DNA of 64,000 nucleotides from a virus: IMG/VR virus record IMGVR_UViG_3300010403_000705, positions 248,001 through 312,000 of that record; one strand, given 5' to 3'. The notes beneath the pieces are model-generated. The model saw only the letters and a list, made by a program, of their open reading frames with translations. It did not search any database and was not told the DNA's origin. This document shows, piece by piece, positions 1-7,595 of this stretch (position 1 is its first letter; every line of letters begins with the position of its first letter). The translations under genes were made by a program, and so were the position numbers.

Positions 1-1
1 T

Positions 2-202
2 GGTACAGTGGCTATCATAGTGATGAGCAATCACCAAGCTGATATGTTGCAACTGTATAACAACCATCAGTTGCCGTTGCTTATCGGGGCTTCCATCATT
101 CCCATCATCTCTATTATGATTAGCCGGTGGTGGGGACTATTCTTCTATCTGTTCGCTTCTATAGCAGTCACGGCTCTTGTCATAGCTACTGTCGTGGTCT
201 AA
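2..202 (+). CDS. Small membrane protein, N-terminus outside window
   Basis: The frame is open from base 2, so the start lies upstream of the window. The visible 66 or so residues hold two hydrophobic segments around the motif ISRWWGL. The same pattern (NHQ followed by SRWWGL) recurs in the next gene at 335-637, so the two are tandem paralogues. A terminator hairpin follows immediately. Probably an inner-membrane protein of unknown role. Confidence 0.7.
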   Translation, partial: GTVAIIVMSNHQADMLQLYNNHQLPLLIGASIIPIISIMISRWWGLFFYLFASIAVTALVIATVVV

Positions 203-205
203 TGA

Positions 206-234
206 AGAGGGGGACTAGCGCCCCCTCTGTTGTT
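206..234 (+). terminator. Intrinsic terminator
   Basis: An 8-bp G/C stem (AGAGGGGG paired with CCCCCTCT) is followed by a T-rich run, directly after the stop codon at 202. Confidence 0.7.
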
Positions 235-246
235 AGAGTTGTGACT

Positions 247-281
247 TGGTACATCACTTGCAGATTGCATATTCAATGCCA
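247..281 (+). promoter_or_regulatory. 35-bp dyad element, copy 1 of 14
   Basis: First of a family with invariant length. Positions 1-5 read TGGYA, 12-16 TTGCA, 20-23 often TGCA, and 31-35 TRCCA, giving near-perfect twofold symmetry about position 18. GG at 2-3 and GC at 14-15 are 10 nt apart, exactly as in sigma-54 promoters (TGGCAC-N5-TTGCW). It sits between the terminator at 206-234 and the gene at 335; CCCATC follows 24 nt after it. It could be a sigma-54-type promoter, a phage-specific promoter or an operator. Confidence 0.75.
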
Positions 282-334
282 AGTGATGTAGATGATTGTT
301 AGAGACCCATCAAGTAATCAATCTGAAATTAACT

Positions 335-637
335 ATGCTCCTCATCTCGATCCTCTCCTTGGTTCTGTCAATCACCTCGATCTTCGTGGGTGGTGGCAAA
401 GGAATTGCTATGTGGGTGATTGGCACGATTGCCTTAATCATCGCTGGCAACTTTCTGGGGAATGTGATTCAGATGTACAGCAATCATCAGGGACCCATCC
501 TCCTGGCAACTGCGGGGATTCAGGTAGTGGCGATTCTCATCTCGCGGTGGTGGGGTTTGGTTTTTTACTTCGTTGCTTCGGTGGGTCTTACCCTGGTTCT
601 TTTCCTCGGTGCCCTGGCTACCATGACGGTTGGTTGA
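335..637 (+). CDS. Multi-pass membrane protein (100 aa)
   Basis: Almost entirely hydrophobic, with about four predicted transmembrane segments. It shares the NHQ and ISRWWGL landmarks with the preceding truncated gene, so it is a tandem duplicate. ATG at 335 is preferred over an in-frame TTG at 296, because the protein becomes membrane-like exactly from this Met. No clear Shine-Dalgarno is visible. First gene after dyad copy 1. Function unknown. Confidence 0.7.
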   Translation: MLLISILSLVLSITSIFVGGGKGIAMWVIGTIALIIAGNFLGNVIQMYSNHQGPILLATAGIQVVAILISRWWGLVFYFVASVGLTLVLFLGALATMTVG

Positions 638-671
638 TAGACCCATCTACTTGTTGCTCGGAGAGATAGCA

Positions 672-815
672 ATGCTAACCATCTTTTGGCTGATTGGTCT
701 GCTTTACTGTTGCATTAAGTCCGGTTCGGAAGGAGTAGCTTTTTACCTGCTGGCAACCTTCCTGTTTTTTCTTCTGTTAGGTCGTGTCAATTACAGCTTG
801 CATAGTGGGTTCTAA
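672..815 (+). CDS. Small membrane protein (47 aa)
   Basis: Two hydrophobic segments separated by a short KSGSEG loop. ATG at 672 has GGAGAG 7-8 nt upstream, which decides the start over an in-frame codon at 630. It follows the 100-aa membrane gene in the same unit and is closed by the hairpin at 836-870. Unknown role. Confidence 0.65.
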   Translation: MLTIFWLIGLLYCCIKSGSEGVAFYLLATFLFFLLLGRVNYSLHSGF

Positions 816-835
816 CCAATCTGTTGTATGCTGGT

Positions 836-870
836 AGTCCTGGATCCTCCTAAAATAAGGATCCAGGACT
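836..870 (+). terminator. Strong hairpin, probable terminator
   Basis: A perfect 13-bp stem (836-848 with 858-870) and 9-nt loop after the small membrane gene. No T-tract follows, so termination may need a factor, or it may act as an RNA-end stabiliser. Confidence 0.6.
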
Positions 871-890
871 TACCTGTCATCTATTCTTGT

Positions 891-925
891 TGGCATATCA
901 ATTGCAATATACAGTATCTATACCA
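891..925 (+). promoter_or_regulatory. 35-bp dyad element, copy 2
   Basis: TGGCA at 891, TTGCA at 902, TACCA at 921-925. It lies 20 nt after a hairpin; CCCATC begins 25 nt past its end and the ATG at 979 follows. Confidence 0.75.
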
Positions 926-978
926 AGGTGCAAAAAAGACTACTGCAAACCCATCCATTATTGATCTTGCTCTAAGTT

Positions 979-1134
979 ATGAAGAACCTCTTTTGGTACG
1001 GTGTGGTCTTCGTGGGCGGTTTGTTCGTTGGGACGCAGTACATCTCTCCCATCCTGCCGCAGTTGAATCATACTGTGACGGCGATTTCGGATGGCGCCAG
1101 TAGCGTCAAGTCGTCTCTTCCCAAGGTCAAGTAA
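979..1134 (+). CDS. Single-pass membrane peptide (51 aa)
   Basis: One N-terminal hydrophobic segment with the motif GGLFVGTQYISPILPQ, then a polar Ser/Lys tail. The next gene carries a matching GGMYVGVKYVAPIVPQ, so the two are tandem paralogues. Start chosen as the first ATG after dyad copy 2; the ribosome site is weak. Probably membrane-anchored; function unknown. Confidence 0.65.
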   Translation: MKNLFWYGVVFVGGLFVGTQYISPILPQLNHTVTAISDGASSVKSSLPKVK

Positions 1135-1169
1135 GTCCTGCGCCGACTCTTACATTACGATAAGCGACA

Positions 1170-1358
1170 ATGAAGACCATCTTTCTGACTTTGACTCTGG
1201 TTGTTGGTGGAATGTATGTGGGCGTCAAGTATGTGGCACCTATTGTGCCGCAAGCTCACATTCCGACGGCGGTAGAGTTCAAGGATGCTTTGCATAAGCT
1301 GCATCAGGAAGTCTCTTGTCCGGTCGGACCCAATCAGAGTAAGTGTCGCAAGATGTAA
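1170..1358 (+). CDS. Single-pass membrane peptide (62 aa), paralogue of 979-1134
   Basis: N-terminal hydrophobic segment with GGMYVGVKYVAPIVPQ, then a soluble tail with two Cys residues (SCP and SKC) near the end that could form a disulfide if exported. Co-transcribed with its smaller paralogue 35 nt upstream. No known domain recognised. Confidence 0.7.
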   Translation: MKTIFLTLTLVVGGMYVGVKYVAPIVPQAHIPTAVEFKDALHKLHQEVSCPVGPNQSKCRKM

Positions 1359-1388
1359 CCCATCACGATCGAAAGGATACTCAATATC

Positions 1389-1589
1389 ATGAATTATTCT
1401 CCGCAGAAGCGTGCTGCCCGTACTCGTGAGCTGAACCGGCTGATTGACGCGCAGCTCAAAGATGACGACGCTCGACCCGCCCGCGTCAAGCGTCTTCGGG
1501 CTCCCATCGACGACACCGATCTGCTGCCTGATCTCTACCGCTCTCCACGCGGTCGGCGTAAGCAGAAGCCGCACCATACCCACGACTGA
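1389..1589 (+). CDS. Small basic protein (66 aa)
   Basis: Very rich in Arg and Lys (runs such as RKQK and SPRGRR), polar throughout and without hydrophobic segments, so nucleic-acid binding is possible. Last gene of its unit, just upstream of a terminator. Not recognised. Confidence 0.65.
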   Translation: MNYSPQKRAARTRELNRLIDAQLKDDDARPARVKRLRAPIDDTDLLPDLYRSPRGRRKQKPHHTHD

Positions 1590-1596
1590 ACCAACT

Positions 1597-1633
1597 ATGC
1601 CTGGCACCTTTTAGGTTGCCAGGCATTATTATT
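1597..1633 (+). terminator. Intrinsic terminator
   Basis: A perfect 10-bp stem (ATGCCTGGCA with TGCCAGGCAT) followed by a T-rich run. Confidence 0.8.
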
Positions 1634-1646
1634 TAAACTAGTTGTT

Positions 1647-1681
1647 TGGCATATGAGTTGCAATTAGCACAAGCTGTACCA
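1647..1681 (+). promoter_or_regulatory. 35-bp dyad element, copy 3
   Basis: TGGCA, TTGCA and TACCA at the canonical offsets. First of three tandem copies spaced about 62 and 42 bp apart. Confidence 0.75.
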
Positions 1682-1708
1682 AGGGCAAATTTAATAAGCC
1701 TGCACTTA

Positions 1709-1743
1709 TGGCACGGAAGTTGTAATTAGCATAAGCTGTTCCA
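1709..1743 (+). promoter_or_regulatory. 35-bp dyad element, copy 4 (diverged)
   Basis: TGGCACG start, but TTGTA replaces TTGCA and TTCCA replaces TRCCA. It is the only copy losing the -12-like GC, so it may be a weaker site. Confidence 0.65.
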
Positions 1744-1750
1744 AGTCTTA

Positions 1751-1785
1751 TGGCACGCTAGTTGCTAACTACAAGTCTTGTACCA
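1751..1785 (+). promoter_or_regulatory. 35-bp dyad element, copy 5
   Basis: TGGCACG, TTGCT and TACCA; the left half is close to the textbook sigma-54 consensus. It begins only 7 nt after copy 4. CCCATC starts 24 nt beyond its end. Confidence 0.75.
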
Positions 1786-1978
1786 AGCTCTGTGATGTCT
1801 TAGAAGACACCCATCAATTACTATGATGTTGCTTAGACACCGGTTGACGCTAAGCAAAGCGCGAAACCGAAGCGGTGGCGAATAGCTGCTGCGCCCCTTA
1901 CGGTGGTTTCTCTCTCCCATCCCGTAAAGGGGTGATCCAATAAGAGAGACAGATTCCAGCAACCAAAAGGAGCGCATC
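1786..1978 (+). promoter_or_regulatory. Structured 5' leader of the 459-aa gene
   Basis: 193 nt without a gene. I see a stem GCTTAG/CTAAGC, and near the end a longer helix CCCCTTACGG with CCGTAAAGGGG (one bulge), overlapping a TCTCTC/GAGAGA pairing. The Shine-Dalgarno AAAGGAG lies just downstream, so alternative folding could control translation. No known riboswitch class recognised. Confidence 0.45.
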
Positions 1979-3358
1979 ATGAATTCTCGCACCGACCACA
2001 ACTCTCTTCTCGCCGCTCTCGATTCCAGTGCTCTCAACTTCGTGACCGCCGCCTACGGTGCACCGGCGGCTCCCATCAAGCCGACCTTCTCGATCGTCAG
2101 CAACGTCAGCGCTTCGGATCTCCGAACGCCCAAGGCTCCCAAGACGGGCACCAAAGAAGTGATCCACACTGTCAAGCCGTGCAAGCTGCCCTCGCAAGGC
2201 ACCCTCGACGCGGCGAGCTTCCTGGTTGCCACACGGCAGGCTGGCAAGAGACCGGCGACGTACATCCAAGATACCACCGATCTGGAGACGGGCGAGTTTC
2301 ATGCCGCTGGTTCTCCGCGACTGTCGGATAACGGCAGTCCCATTCTGGTTCACGATCCCAAGGTGCAGGTCGCTGATGAAGCCGCCAACATCGCTGCTTT
2401 CTGCGGTTACGATCTCTCGCTGCCCCACGGCACTCAGCTTGATAACGCGGTCAGGATCGCTCGAAGCACGCTGCAATCGCGGCACGATCATCGCGGCAAC
2501 GGGCAATCCTCCAAGCCAGCGGCTGGCGATTGGTCTCGCGATTCTACTCACTTCACCTATGGCGCAAAGCGCCATGCGGTCACGGTAACGCATCACATCG
2601 CGGCACAGCAGATCACCCCGGGTGCCGCCCATCGTTCGCCAGAGGCGCATCAGAATAGGTGGAGCATCGCTGGTTACGTGGCTGGGCGTCCCAATGCCCT
2701 TGCCAAGCTGGTCTCTGACCTGGAGGGGCGTGAGCGTCTGGCGGTGAGCGACAAGATCACGTTCGTCAACCTGCGCGAGCACGTGATGAAGAATGAGCTT
2801 GACGCCTATACCAAGCGTCTCGCCGCCGAGTTTCCTTCGACCGTCGCCTTGCGCGAGACGCTCAATGAGAATGGCGACGTGGTGGGATACGAGAAGGTCG
2901 AGATCAAGAATCCCATCGCCGCGTCTCTGCATGGGCTTCCGTGGAGGAGCGAGAAGCTGATCAACGCTCTTGCCAGTCTTCAAGCTCTGGCGGAAGCCCG
3001 TCTGGAAGCGATTCGCGCCGACAAGACAGGCGTGGATGTGGATGTGGAAACGGCTTACCAAACGGTTGCCCGTATCGCCGAGGAAGAGGCGACCGCTCCC
3101 ATCCGTCAGGGAGAAGAGATCGAGATCGAGAGCATCAATGTCAAGGGCATGCCTGCCAAGATGAGCCGTTATCAGGTGCGCTTGGCGGAAGCTAGCCGGC
3201 TTGCCAATCTCTCGAATCTCGCCGCCGAAGGTGACGCCATCTCTCAGCAAGAGTGCTTCGAGATCGTCTGCTCCCGTACGCGTCAGTCCCTGTCACAGCG
3301 TGGCGCGCCCACGATTGAGGAAGAGCTGACTCTCCTCAACTCTCTTCCCAAGGGATGA
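1979..3358 (+). CDS. Abundant hypothetical protein (459 aa)
   Basis: Largest GC-rich gene of the left part, preceded by three dyad elements, a long leader and a strong AAAGGAG site 7 nt before ATG, all pointing to high expression. Codons favour C and G third bases, unlike neighbours. The N-terminal 60 residues are Ala/Pro/Ser-rich, the middle is His-rich and polar, and the C-terminal 150 residues are strongly helical and Glu/Ala-rich. No signal peptide or membrane segment. No family recognised; a structural or DNA-coating protein is possible but unsupported. Confidence 0.85.
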   Translation: MNSRTDHNSLLAALDSSALNFVTAAYGAPAAPIKPTFSIVSNVSASDLRTPKAPKTGTKEVIHTVKPCKLPSQGTLDAASFLVATRQAGKRPATYIQDTTDLETGEFHAAGSPRLSDNGSPILVHDPKVQVADEAANIAAFCGYDLSLPHGTQLDNAVRIARSTLQSRHDHRGNGQSSKPAAGDWSRDSTHFTYGAKRHAVTVTHHIAAQQITPGAAHRSPEAHQNRWSIAGYVAGRPNALAKLVSDLEGRERLAVSDKITFVNLREHVMKNELDAYTKRLAAEFPSTVALRETLNENGDVVGYEKVEIKNPIAASLHGLPWRSEKLINALASLQALAEARLEAIRADKTGVDVDVETAYQTVARIAEEEATAPIRQGEEIEIESINVKGMPAKMSRYQVRLAEASRLANLSNLAAEGDAISQQECFEIVCSRTRQSLSQRGAPTIEEELTLLNSLPKG

Positions 3359-3372
3359 GAAACTCTGAGATT

Positions 3373-3409
3373 TGGGAGAGGGGCTCGGTCCCTCTCCCAT
3401 CTCTTCTTA
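3373..3409 (+). terminator. Intrinsic terminator
   Basis: A 9-bp stem GGGAGAGGG with CCCTCTCCC (3374-3382 with 3390-3398) and 7-nt loop, followed by a CT-rich tail. A CCCATC copy overlaps the 3' arm. Confidence 0.7.
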
Positions 3410-3528
3410 AGATTCGATGTTATCGAAGATAATTGAAACAGCACAGGTTCCTGCCAAAGACGCGCATGCGTATATCAGAGCCTATGACTGTTGCAATTCT
3501 CTTCAATAGAATTGAGTTTAGGAGAACC

Positions 3529-3912
3529 ATGAAACAGTTTAAGAGAAACATGAAACAGTTTAAGCTGTATTGGTTGTCTGGTAAGATCGAGGCTGACGCT
3601 TGTCGAAGAGCGGGCGTTGGTGGTTCATCACTTGCCGCACTTGATTACTCCTATAAGGAGTTAAAGGCTGAAGTCAAAGCCTTGACCAACCAAGAGCTTG
3701 CTGATCTCTGTCGGAGCTTCGCAGACATCTGGTCTGATAATATCGAAGATGACAGGCAACCGGTTCTTGCGCAACTCTCTGAGTATGCAAAGACGGATGT
3801 GAGTCTGCACGCCAGGTTGGTTGCTATGATCTCGCTGTATATCTTCGGTCGGTCGCAATCGACTGTGGCGGTAGAAGAATTCCTGGACAATATCTATCAA
3901 CCAGAAGGTTGA
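3529..3912 (+). CDS. Hypothetical protein (127 aa)
   Basis: ATG at 3529 has AGGAG 5 nt upstream, which decides it over an in-frame upstream TTG. The first 21 bases are nearly repeated at once (ATGAAACAGTTTAAG at 3529 and 3550), giving MKQFK twice, so a start-site duplication is likely. Soluble and helical. Not recognised. Confidence 0.7.
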   Translation: MKQFKRNMKQFKLYWLSGKIEADACRRAGVGGSSLAALDYSYKELKAEVKALTNQELADLCRSFADIWSDNIEDDRQPVLAQLSEYAKTDVSLHARLVAMISLYIFGRSQSTVAVEEFLDNIYQPEG

Positions 3913-3919
3913 CCCATCC

Positions 3920-4063
3920 ATGCGTCAATGGCTACGTGATCGTTATCGTCGGAGAGACCTGACCATCAAGCTGCGACGTAAGGAGTCAGGTCTTCGTCGG
4001 TTTCGAATCAAAGATGATCGGTATGCAATACCGCGAGAGCGGTGGCAACAGGAGCCCATCTGA
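3920..4063 (+). CDS. Arg-rich small protein (47 aa)
   Basis: More than a quarter of its residues are Arg (e.g. RDRYRRRDL), so nucleic-acid binding is plausible. Its TGA overlaps the next ATG by one base at 4063, indicating translational coupling. An AAGG lies about 12 nt upstream of the ATG. Confidence 0.55.
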   Translation: MRQWLRDRYRRRDLTIKLRRKESGLRRFRIKDDRYAIPRERWQQEPI

Positions 4064-4284
4064 TGTCAAGTGGTTTTAATTGCTACCTCAGTCAGGTCAA
4101 GTTGACCGTGGATGGCTACGAGCATGGACCGTGTGGCAAACATTGGGGCGTGGGTAAGCCACTGTACAAGATGGATATCAAGATGGCAGACTTCTGGAAG
4201 ACCGCCCATCTGCGCGCGGATGATCGTGAGGATGCCAAAAAGAAAGTGCTAAAGCAGTATCCTAAAGCGCTGTTCTTCATCTGA
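4063..4284 (+). CDS. Hypothetical protein (73 aa)
   Basis: ATG at 4063 overlaps the preceding stop, and AGGAG lies 8-9 nt upstream inside the previous gene; this is preferred to an in-frame GTG at 4042. Soluble, Lys-rich C-terminal half ending KALFFI. Not recognised. Confidence 0.7.
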   Translation: MSSGFNCYLSQVKLTVDGYEHGPCGKHWGVGKPLYKMDIKMADFWKTAHLRADDREDAKKKVLKQYPKALFFI

Positions 4285-4319
4285 TACCCATCTCTGTGTC
4301 TAAGTGAGGTCAAAGCATC

Positions 4320-4517
4320 ATGGCAAAGCCGGTGTGGCAGCAGAGGTTGCAGGACAAGCTGAATAGTAACCCGCTGTGTTTCGTCGGAGACACGCATCTG
4401 GTCAAGCACGTCTCTTGTCTCAAACAGGGTGAGAGCAAAGGAAAAAAGGTTACTCTGAGATTGGCGGTTAACTTCAGCTTCAATACCTGTGCGGAATGTA
4501 AGGTCTCGGTCAGGTAA
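4320..4517 (+). CDS. Hypothetical protein with CxxC (65 aa)
   Basis: Small basic protein ending TCAECKVSVR; two further Cys residues (at about 20 and 32) could complete a zinc site. GAGGT lies 11 nt before ATG. Last gene before a 525-nt gene-free stretch. Function unknown. Confidence 0.6.
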   Translation: MAKPVWQQRLQDKLNSNPLCFVGDTHLVKHVSCLKQGESKGKKVTLRLAVNFSFNTCAECKVSVR

Positions 4518-5042
4518 CGACGTGTGTCTGTAGGTGCGGAAGCGAGAACGCTTGGAAGGAACACCCGAAGGATTCGGTGGTAATTGCGTCCAGTTGGTAA
4601 GATACAGATCGGTTAAGTTCCGAGTCTGACACTGGGTCTATCACTCTGCTTCAGCAATAGAGTTGTACCTAATAAGCTAATCCAATTATCAAACCCATCT
4701 GGGTTGGTTGGAACGCGAGCTTGGGTTGAGCTGAAAAAAGAGATAGCAATCTGTTAACGCGATTGATGATGGTCCAATCGACAGGTCATACCGCTGTAAG
4801 ATCGGAAGTTTTGCGGCGGACATTGGAGAGTTTGAGTCTCTCCCATCAATCTCCCACTGACAGAATGAAACGCGGTTTTAATATTCTCCGGTAACCCCGG
4901 ATAGGTGTGGGGTCTGTGACAGCACCGAGGGAGCCCCATAGTTCTGTACAGTGACGTGTGAACGCACACGTCACCCTCATCCAAGCGTTTTCCCTTCCGC
5001 ATCTAGAAACAACTCTAGCAACTCTTATCCGAGGCTGGCATC
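4518..5042 (+). other. Gene-free stretch with many hairpins
   Basis: No convincing ORF in 525 nt. Visible helices include AAGCG/CGCTT near 4,540, CGATTG/CAATCG near 4,770, and a perfect 10-bp hairpin GTGACGTGTG/CACACGTCAC with loop AACG at 4951-4974. The density of helices suggests one or more structured RNAs or a very long leader for the gene at 5043. No known family recognised. Confidence 0.45.
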
Positions 5043-5378
5043 ATGTCAAAAGTTTCTGGTTTCGTTAACGTTGTCAGGGGTTACGTAGGCATCCTGTCTA
5101 AATTCGTCAGAAACTCATTGTTTCATGAATGCTCCAGCGTCGAGATGCTGAAAGAACGCCTGTCTCGCGGCAATTGGTGCCTTGCCCAGGCTTTCTACTG
5201 GCAGGATCTTTGTTTCATCAACCAAGTCGACGGTGGCGATGAATGGCTCGTCATCAAGGGCGATCTCGTGTTCGAGAGTTTGACTGTCGAGCCGATGATC
5301 GCTAGCGGTCGCTTCGACGACTTCCTTCGAAGGGTGATGACGGCGAGTCGTGAACAACTTCTAACGCTTCAATACTAG
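5043..5378 (+). CDS. Conserved phage hypothetical protein (111 aa)
   Basis: Contains the block QDLCFINQVDGGDEWLVIK, which I recall from many phage hypothetical proteins of this size; no function is established. Soluble alpha/beta composition. It starts 4 nt after a GAGGC-containing site and is the first gene after the structured stretch 4518-5042. Confidence 0.75.
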   Translation: MSKVSGFVNVVRGYVGILSKFVRNSLFHECSSVEMLKERLSRGNWCLAQAFYWQDLCFINQVDGGDEWLVIKGDLVFESLTVEPMIASGRFDDFLRRVMTASREQLLTLQY

Positions 5379-5439
5379 ATCTAAAGAGAACCCATCGACC
5401 AACCATTAATAGAGACCTTAGTAAAGGTAAAGAATAGCT

Positions 5440-5715
5440 ATGAGTTCCTATCAGGTCCTGGCGAGATTGGAATTGCCAGGCGTAAAGGATGATAATATCT
5501 CCTGTACTGTTTCCACGTTGGAAACAGGTCTTTCGAACGTAATGTCAGTAGTGCAGATCGGAGAAAAAGTTTGGCGAGAGATACATCCTCGTGCGCCTGA
5601 AGATGTGTGTGGGTTTCTGGACATGATGAAGAAATGTATCAAACGTGCCCATCACGATCTAGGAATGGCAAAAAAGGAACTTCAATTTCTCAATCTTGAT
5701 CCCAATCAGGAGTAA
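5440..5715 (+). CDS. Hypothetical protein (91 aa)
   Basis: N-terminal beta-rich part and Lys-rich helical C-terminal part (from about residue 60). AAAGG lies upstream of the ATG. Last gene before a perfect-palindrome terminator. Not recognised. Confidence 0.7.
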   Translation: MSSYQVLARLELPGVKDDNISCTVSTLETGLSNVMSVVQIGEKVWREIHPRAPEDVCGFLDMMKKCIKRAHHDLGMAKKELQFLNLDPNQE

Positions 5716-5740
5716 AAAGACAGAAGCTAGTCCAGCGTGC

Positions 5741-5785
5741 AAAGAAGAGAGACGGTGCGTACGCACCGTCTCTCTTCTTTGTTTT
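5741..5785 (+). terminator. 40-bp perfect palindrome terminator
   Basis: 5741-5780 is self-complementary over 20+20 bases without mismatch, followed by GTTTTT. As RNA it forms a very stable hairpin; as DNA it could extrude a cruciform. Confidence 0.85.
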
Positions 5786-5793
5786 TAATTGGT

Positions 5794-5828
5794 TGGTATG
5801 AAGATTGCAAATTGCAAAGTCTAAGCCA
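5794..5828 (+). promoter_or_regulatory. 35-bp dyad element, copy 6
   Basis: TGGTA, TTGCA, TTGCA and AGCCA at the canonical offsets, 14 nt after the palindrome. CCCATC begins 13 nt past its end. Confidence 0.75.
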
Positions 5829-5887
5829 ATCTATCGGAGACCCATCAACCAAACCTACCTTTGCGTGAAGGAAAGGAATTGATTTTC

Positions 5888-6142
5888 ATGACTCTGAGAC
5901 TGGATCAGTTTTATAAAGATTGTCTGGCTCGTTACATGCAAACAGGCGAGCGATATGGGCAAGCTGCCTTTAACCATTTGCTAGAGGTGCGCCCATCACT
6001 GGCAGAACAAGTTCGAGGAACAGAATGCGATCCCTTCCATTGCACTCGACAGGCTGATACCTCTGTTGCTCCGGCGGGGATGCGAAAGGTCTGGGATAAC
6101 TTCGTGGAATTCCTTTCCCAGCACTGGGATGATTCCGCTTAA
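5888..6142 (+). CDS. Hypothetical protein (84 aa)
   Basis: ATG at 5888 has AAGGAA about 10 nt upstream, preferred to an in-frame TTG at 5861. It contains GERYGQAAFNHLLEVRP followed by RGTECDPF, a pattern I associate with small phage proteins of unknown role. Helical and soluble. Confidence 0.7.
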   Translation: MTLRLDQFYKDCLARYMQTGERYGQAAFNHLLEVRPSLAEQVRGTECDPFHCTRQADTSVAPAGMRKVWDNFVEFLSQHWDDSA

Positions 6143-6203
6143 ACGTTAAGTCTTGTTTATCCTTCATCCCATCTCTCACAAGAGAAGATAGAGAGTAGCA
6201 TCT

Positions 6204-6677
6204 ATGAAGACCGTCAAAGAGATTCTGATTGAGGCTTCCAATCTTCTTTCTGAGGATACATGGTATCAGGGATCTTTTTTCAATACACGATGGCAGGAAG
6301 ATACAGAGTGTACTGTGCTATGCTATTGCGCGCATGGCGCGGTTCAGGCTGTTGGTAATGAAAAAGTAGCTGAGATCTTGTCATCACCCATATGTATCGA
6401 GATTGCTGTGACCAGTGATGCACAGGATGTCGCGGGCGACACCCGAGCCCGTGACGCTTGGCGTCTGGGCGCCCAAAACACGCTTTTTGGGCTGTCTGTA
6501 CAAGACAACTGGAATTCCAGACCGTTCTTCTGTAACGATCCAACAATGGCAGCTCACTACGTTTTGGGTATGGTGGGCTTGACTTCTGTCTTTAACGATC
6601 TTGGTTCAACTACTTTTCAGATGATCAAGCAGAAGTTTACGCTGGCTATCGAGACCGCCAAACGGCTCGACATCTAA
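6204..6677 (+). CDS. DUF6197-like protein A (157 aa)
   Basis: Matches the family layout: N-terminal helix ILIEASNLLSEDTWYQGSF, a Cys/Gly block CYCAHGAVQA, and a C-terminal FNDLGSTTFQMIKQKF helix. It has two paralogues in the window (11321-12097 and 13066-13527). Family function unknown. Between CYCAHGA and the tail lies a variable 80-residue middle. Closed by a terminator at once. Confidence 0.75.
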   Translation: MKTVKEILIEASNLLSEDTWYQGSFFNTRWQEDTECTVLCYCAHGAVQAVGNEKVAEILSSPICIEIAVTSDAQDVAGDTRARDAWRLGAQNTLFGLSVQDNWNSRPFFCNDPTMAAHYVLGMVGLTSVFNDLGSTTFQMIKQKFTLAIETAKRLDI

Positions 6678-6680
6678 TAA

Positions 6681-6711
6681 AAAAGGAACGGCACCCCGCC
6701 GTTCCTTTTGA
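6681..6711 (+). terminator. Intrinsic terminator
   Basis: A 12-bp stem AAAAGGAACGGC with GCCGTTCCTTTT and a 5-nt loop; the 3' arm ends in T4. Confidence 0.85.
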
Positions 6712-6717
6712 AAGTTC

Positions 6718-6752
6718 TGGCACTGACATTGCAGATTGCATTTAATATACCA
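6718..6752 (+). promoter_or_regulatory. 35-bp dyad element, copy 7
   Basis: The best single match to the consensus: TGGCACTGACATTGCA, with TTGCA repeated at 19-23 and TACCA at the end. CCCATC begins 24 nt past its end, then the ATG at 6805. Confidence 0.8.
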
Positions 6753-6804
6753 ACAGCGATTAACACTGATAAGCACCCATCAGTTAATAAGATCTTCTAC
6801 AACT

Positions 6805-6957
6805 ATGGCTCGCATGAATATCAACGGTCTGACCTTCAATGACTGGCTGTCTGCCGCAGGATGCTCTTCGGATAAAGGCAAAGGAATCATCACTCTGATG
6901 TTGATCTCTGCCTGGCAAGGTGGGGAAGATCCGTGTGAGTGGAAGCAAGATAGCTAA
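6805..6957 (+). CDS. Hypothetical protein (50 aa)
   Basis: Short soluble protein with TFNDWLSAAGC and a C-terminal AWQGGEDPCEW pattern of the kind seen in small phage ORFs. First gene after dyad copy 7. The ribosome site is weak. Not recognised. Confidence 0.6.
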   Translation: MARMNINGLTFNDWLSAAGCSSDKGKGIITLMLISAWQGGEDPCEWKQDS

Positions 6958-6994
6958 GCTTTCCCATCCTACAGCATAAGGACAGATATCTATC

Positions 6995-7447
6995 ATGAAA
7001 GTCTATATTCTCGCGGGCGCCAGTGGCAGCGGTAAGAGTCATCTAGCTTCGAAGATATGGGCTAGCCATCCAAAGGTGCTGGTATGTAGCGCCGACGACT
7101 ACCTCTATGATAGCCATGGCACTTATGTGTGGGGCGCGGATAAGCTCGCCGCTGCACACAACGAATGTCTGAAGAAGTTCATTGCTGCTGTTCAAGAAGA
7201 AGTGCCTGTGGTGGTGGTGGATAATACCAATACCACCATAGCAGAGATCGCGCCTTACTACAGCATTGCAGCCGCCTACGGCGCTGAGGTTGAGCTTGTC
7301 ATCCTCTTCTGCAATCCAGAAAAAGCCGTCAACCGTAACAAGCATAATACGCCGGCACCGGTAGTAACTGCCCAGATAAAGCGCCTCGGATGTCAAGAGC
7401 TTCCTTCGTTCTGGAAGTGTTCTATTCAAGTGATGTGCACAGATTGA
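6995..7447 (+). CDS. P-loop kinase, AAA_33/zeta-toxin-like (150 aa)
   Basis: Walker A GASGSGKS at residues 8-15, a CSADDYLYDSHGTYVWG block (DDY acidic pair typical of AAA_33/polynucleotide-kinase-like proteins) and VVVDNTNTT (Walker B-like, DNTN) near 70. This pattern is known from small nucleotide or polynucleotide kinases and 2',3'-phosphate repair proteins. ATG follows a short leader with CCCATC. It is complete but lacks a phosphatase domain. Likely phosphorylates a small molecule or RNA 5' end; substrate unknown. Confidence 0.8.
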   Translation: MKVYILAGASGSGKSHLASKIWASHPKVLVCSADDYLYDSHGTYVWGADKLAAAHNECLKKFIAAVQEEVPVVVVDNTNTTIAEIAPYYSIAAAYGAEVELVILFCNPEKAVNRNKHNTPAPVVTAQIKRLGCQELPSFWKCSIQVMCTD

Positions 7448-7454
7448 ACCACTG

Positions 7455-7484
7455 AGGCGAGGGGAGCATCCCCTCGCCTTTTTT
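7455..7484 (+). terminator. Intrinsic terminator
   Basis: An 11-bp stem AGGCGAGGGGA with TCCCCTCGCCT, 3-nt loop, followed by T6. Confidence 0.9.
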
Positions 7485-7490
7485 GCTGAA

Positions 7491-7525
7491 TGGCGCAGTG
7501 ATTGCTAGTTGCAAAGTAGATGCCA
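7491..7525 (+). promoter_or_regulatory. 35-bp dyad element, copy 8
   Basis: TGGCG (A5 replaced by G), TTGCT, TTGCA and TGCCA. It lies 7 nt after the terminator; CCCATC begins 29 nt past its end. Confidence 0.75.
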
Positions 7526-7595
7526 TCAACCATCCAGGTAATAAACTAATAAACCCATCGATTAATAAGAGATCCAATATCTGAGAGGTGCAACG

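Noticed and set aside
1898-3250. 450-codon open frame on the minus strand
   Set aside because: It is an antisense shadow of the 459-aa gene. GC-rich codon bias on the + strand opens it; no ribosome site or minus-strand neighbours exist.
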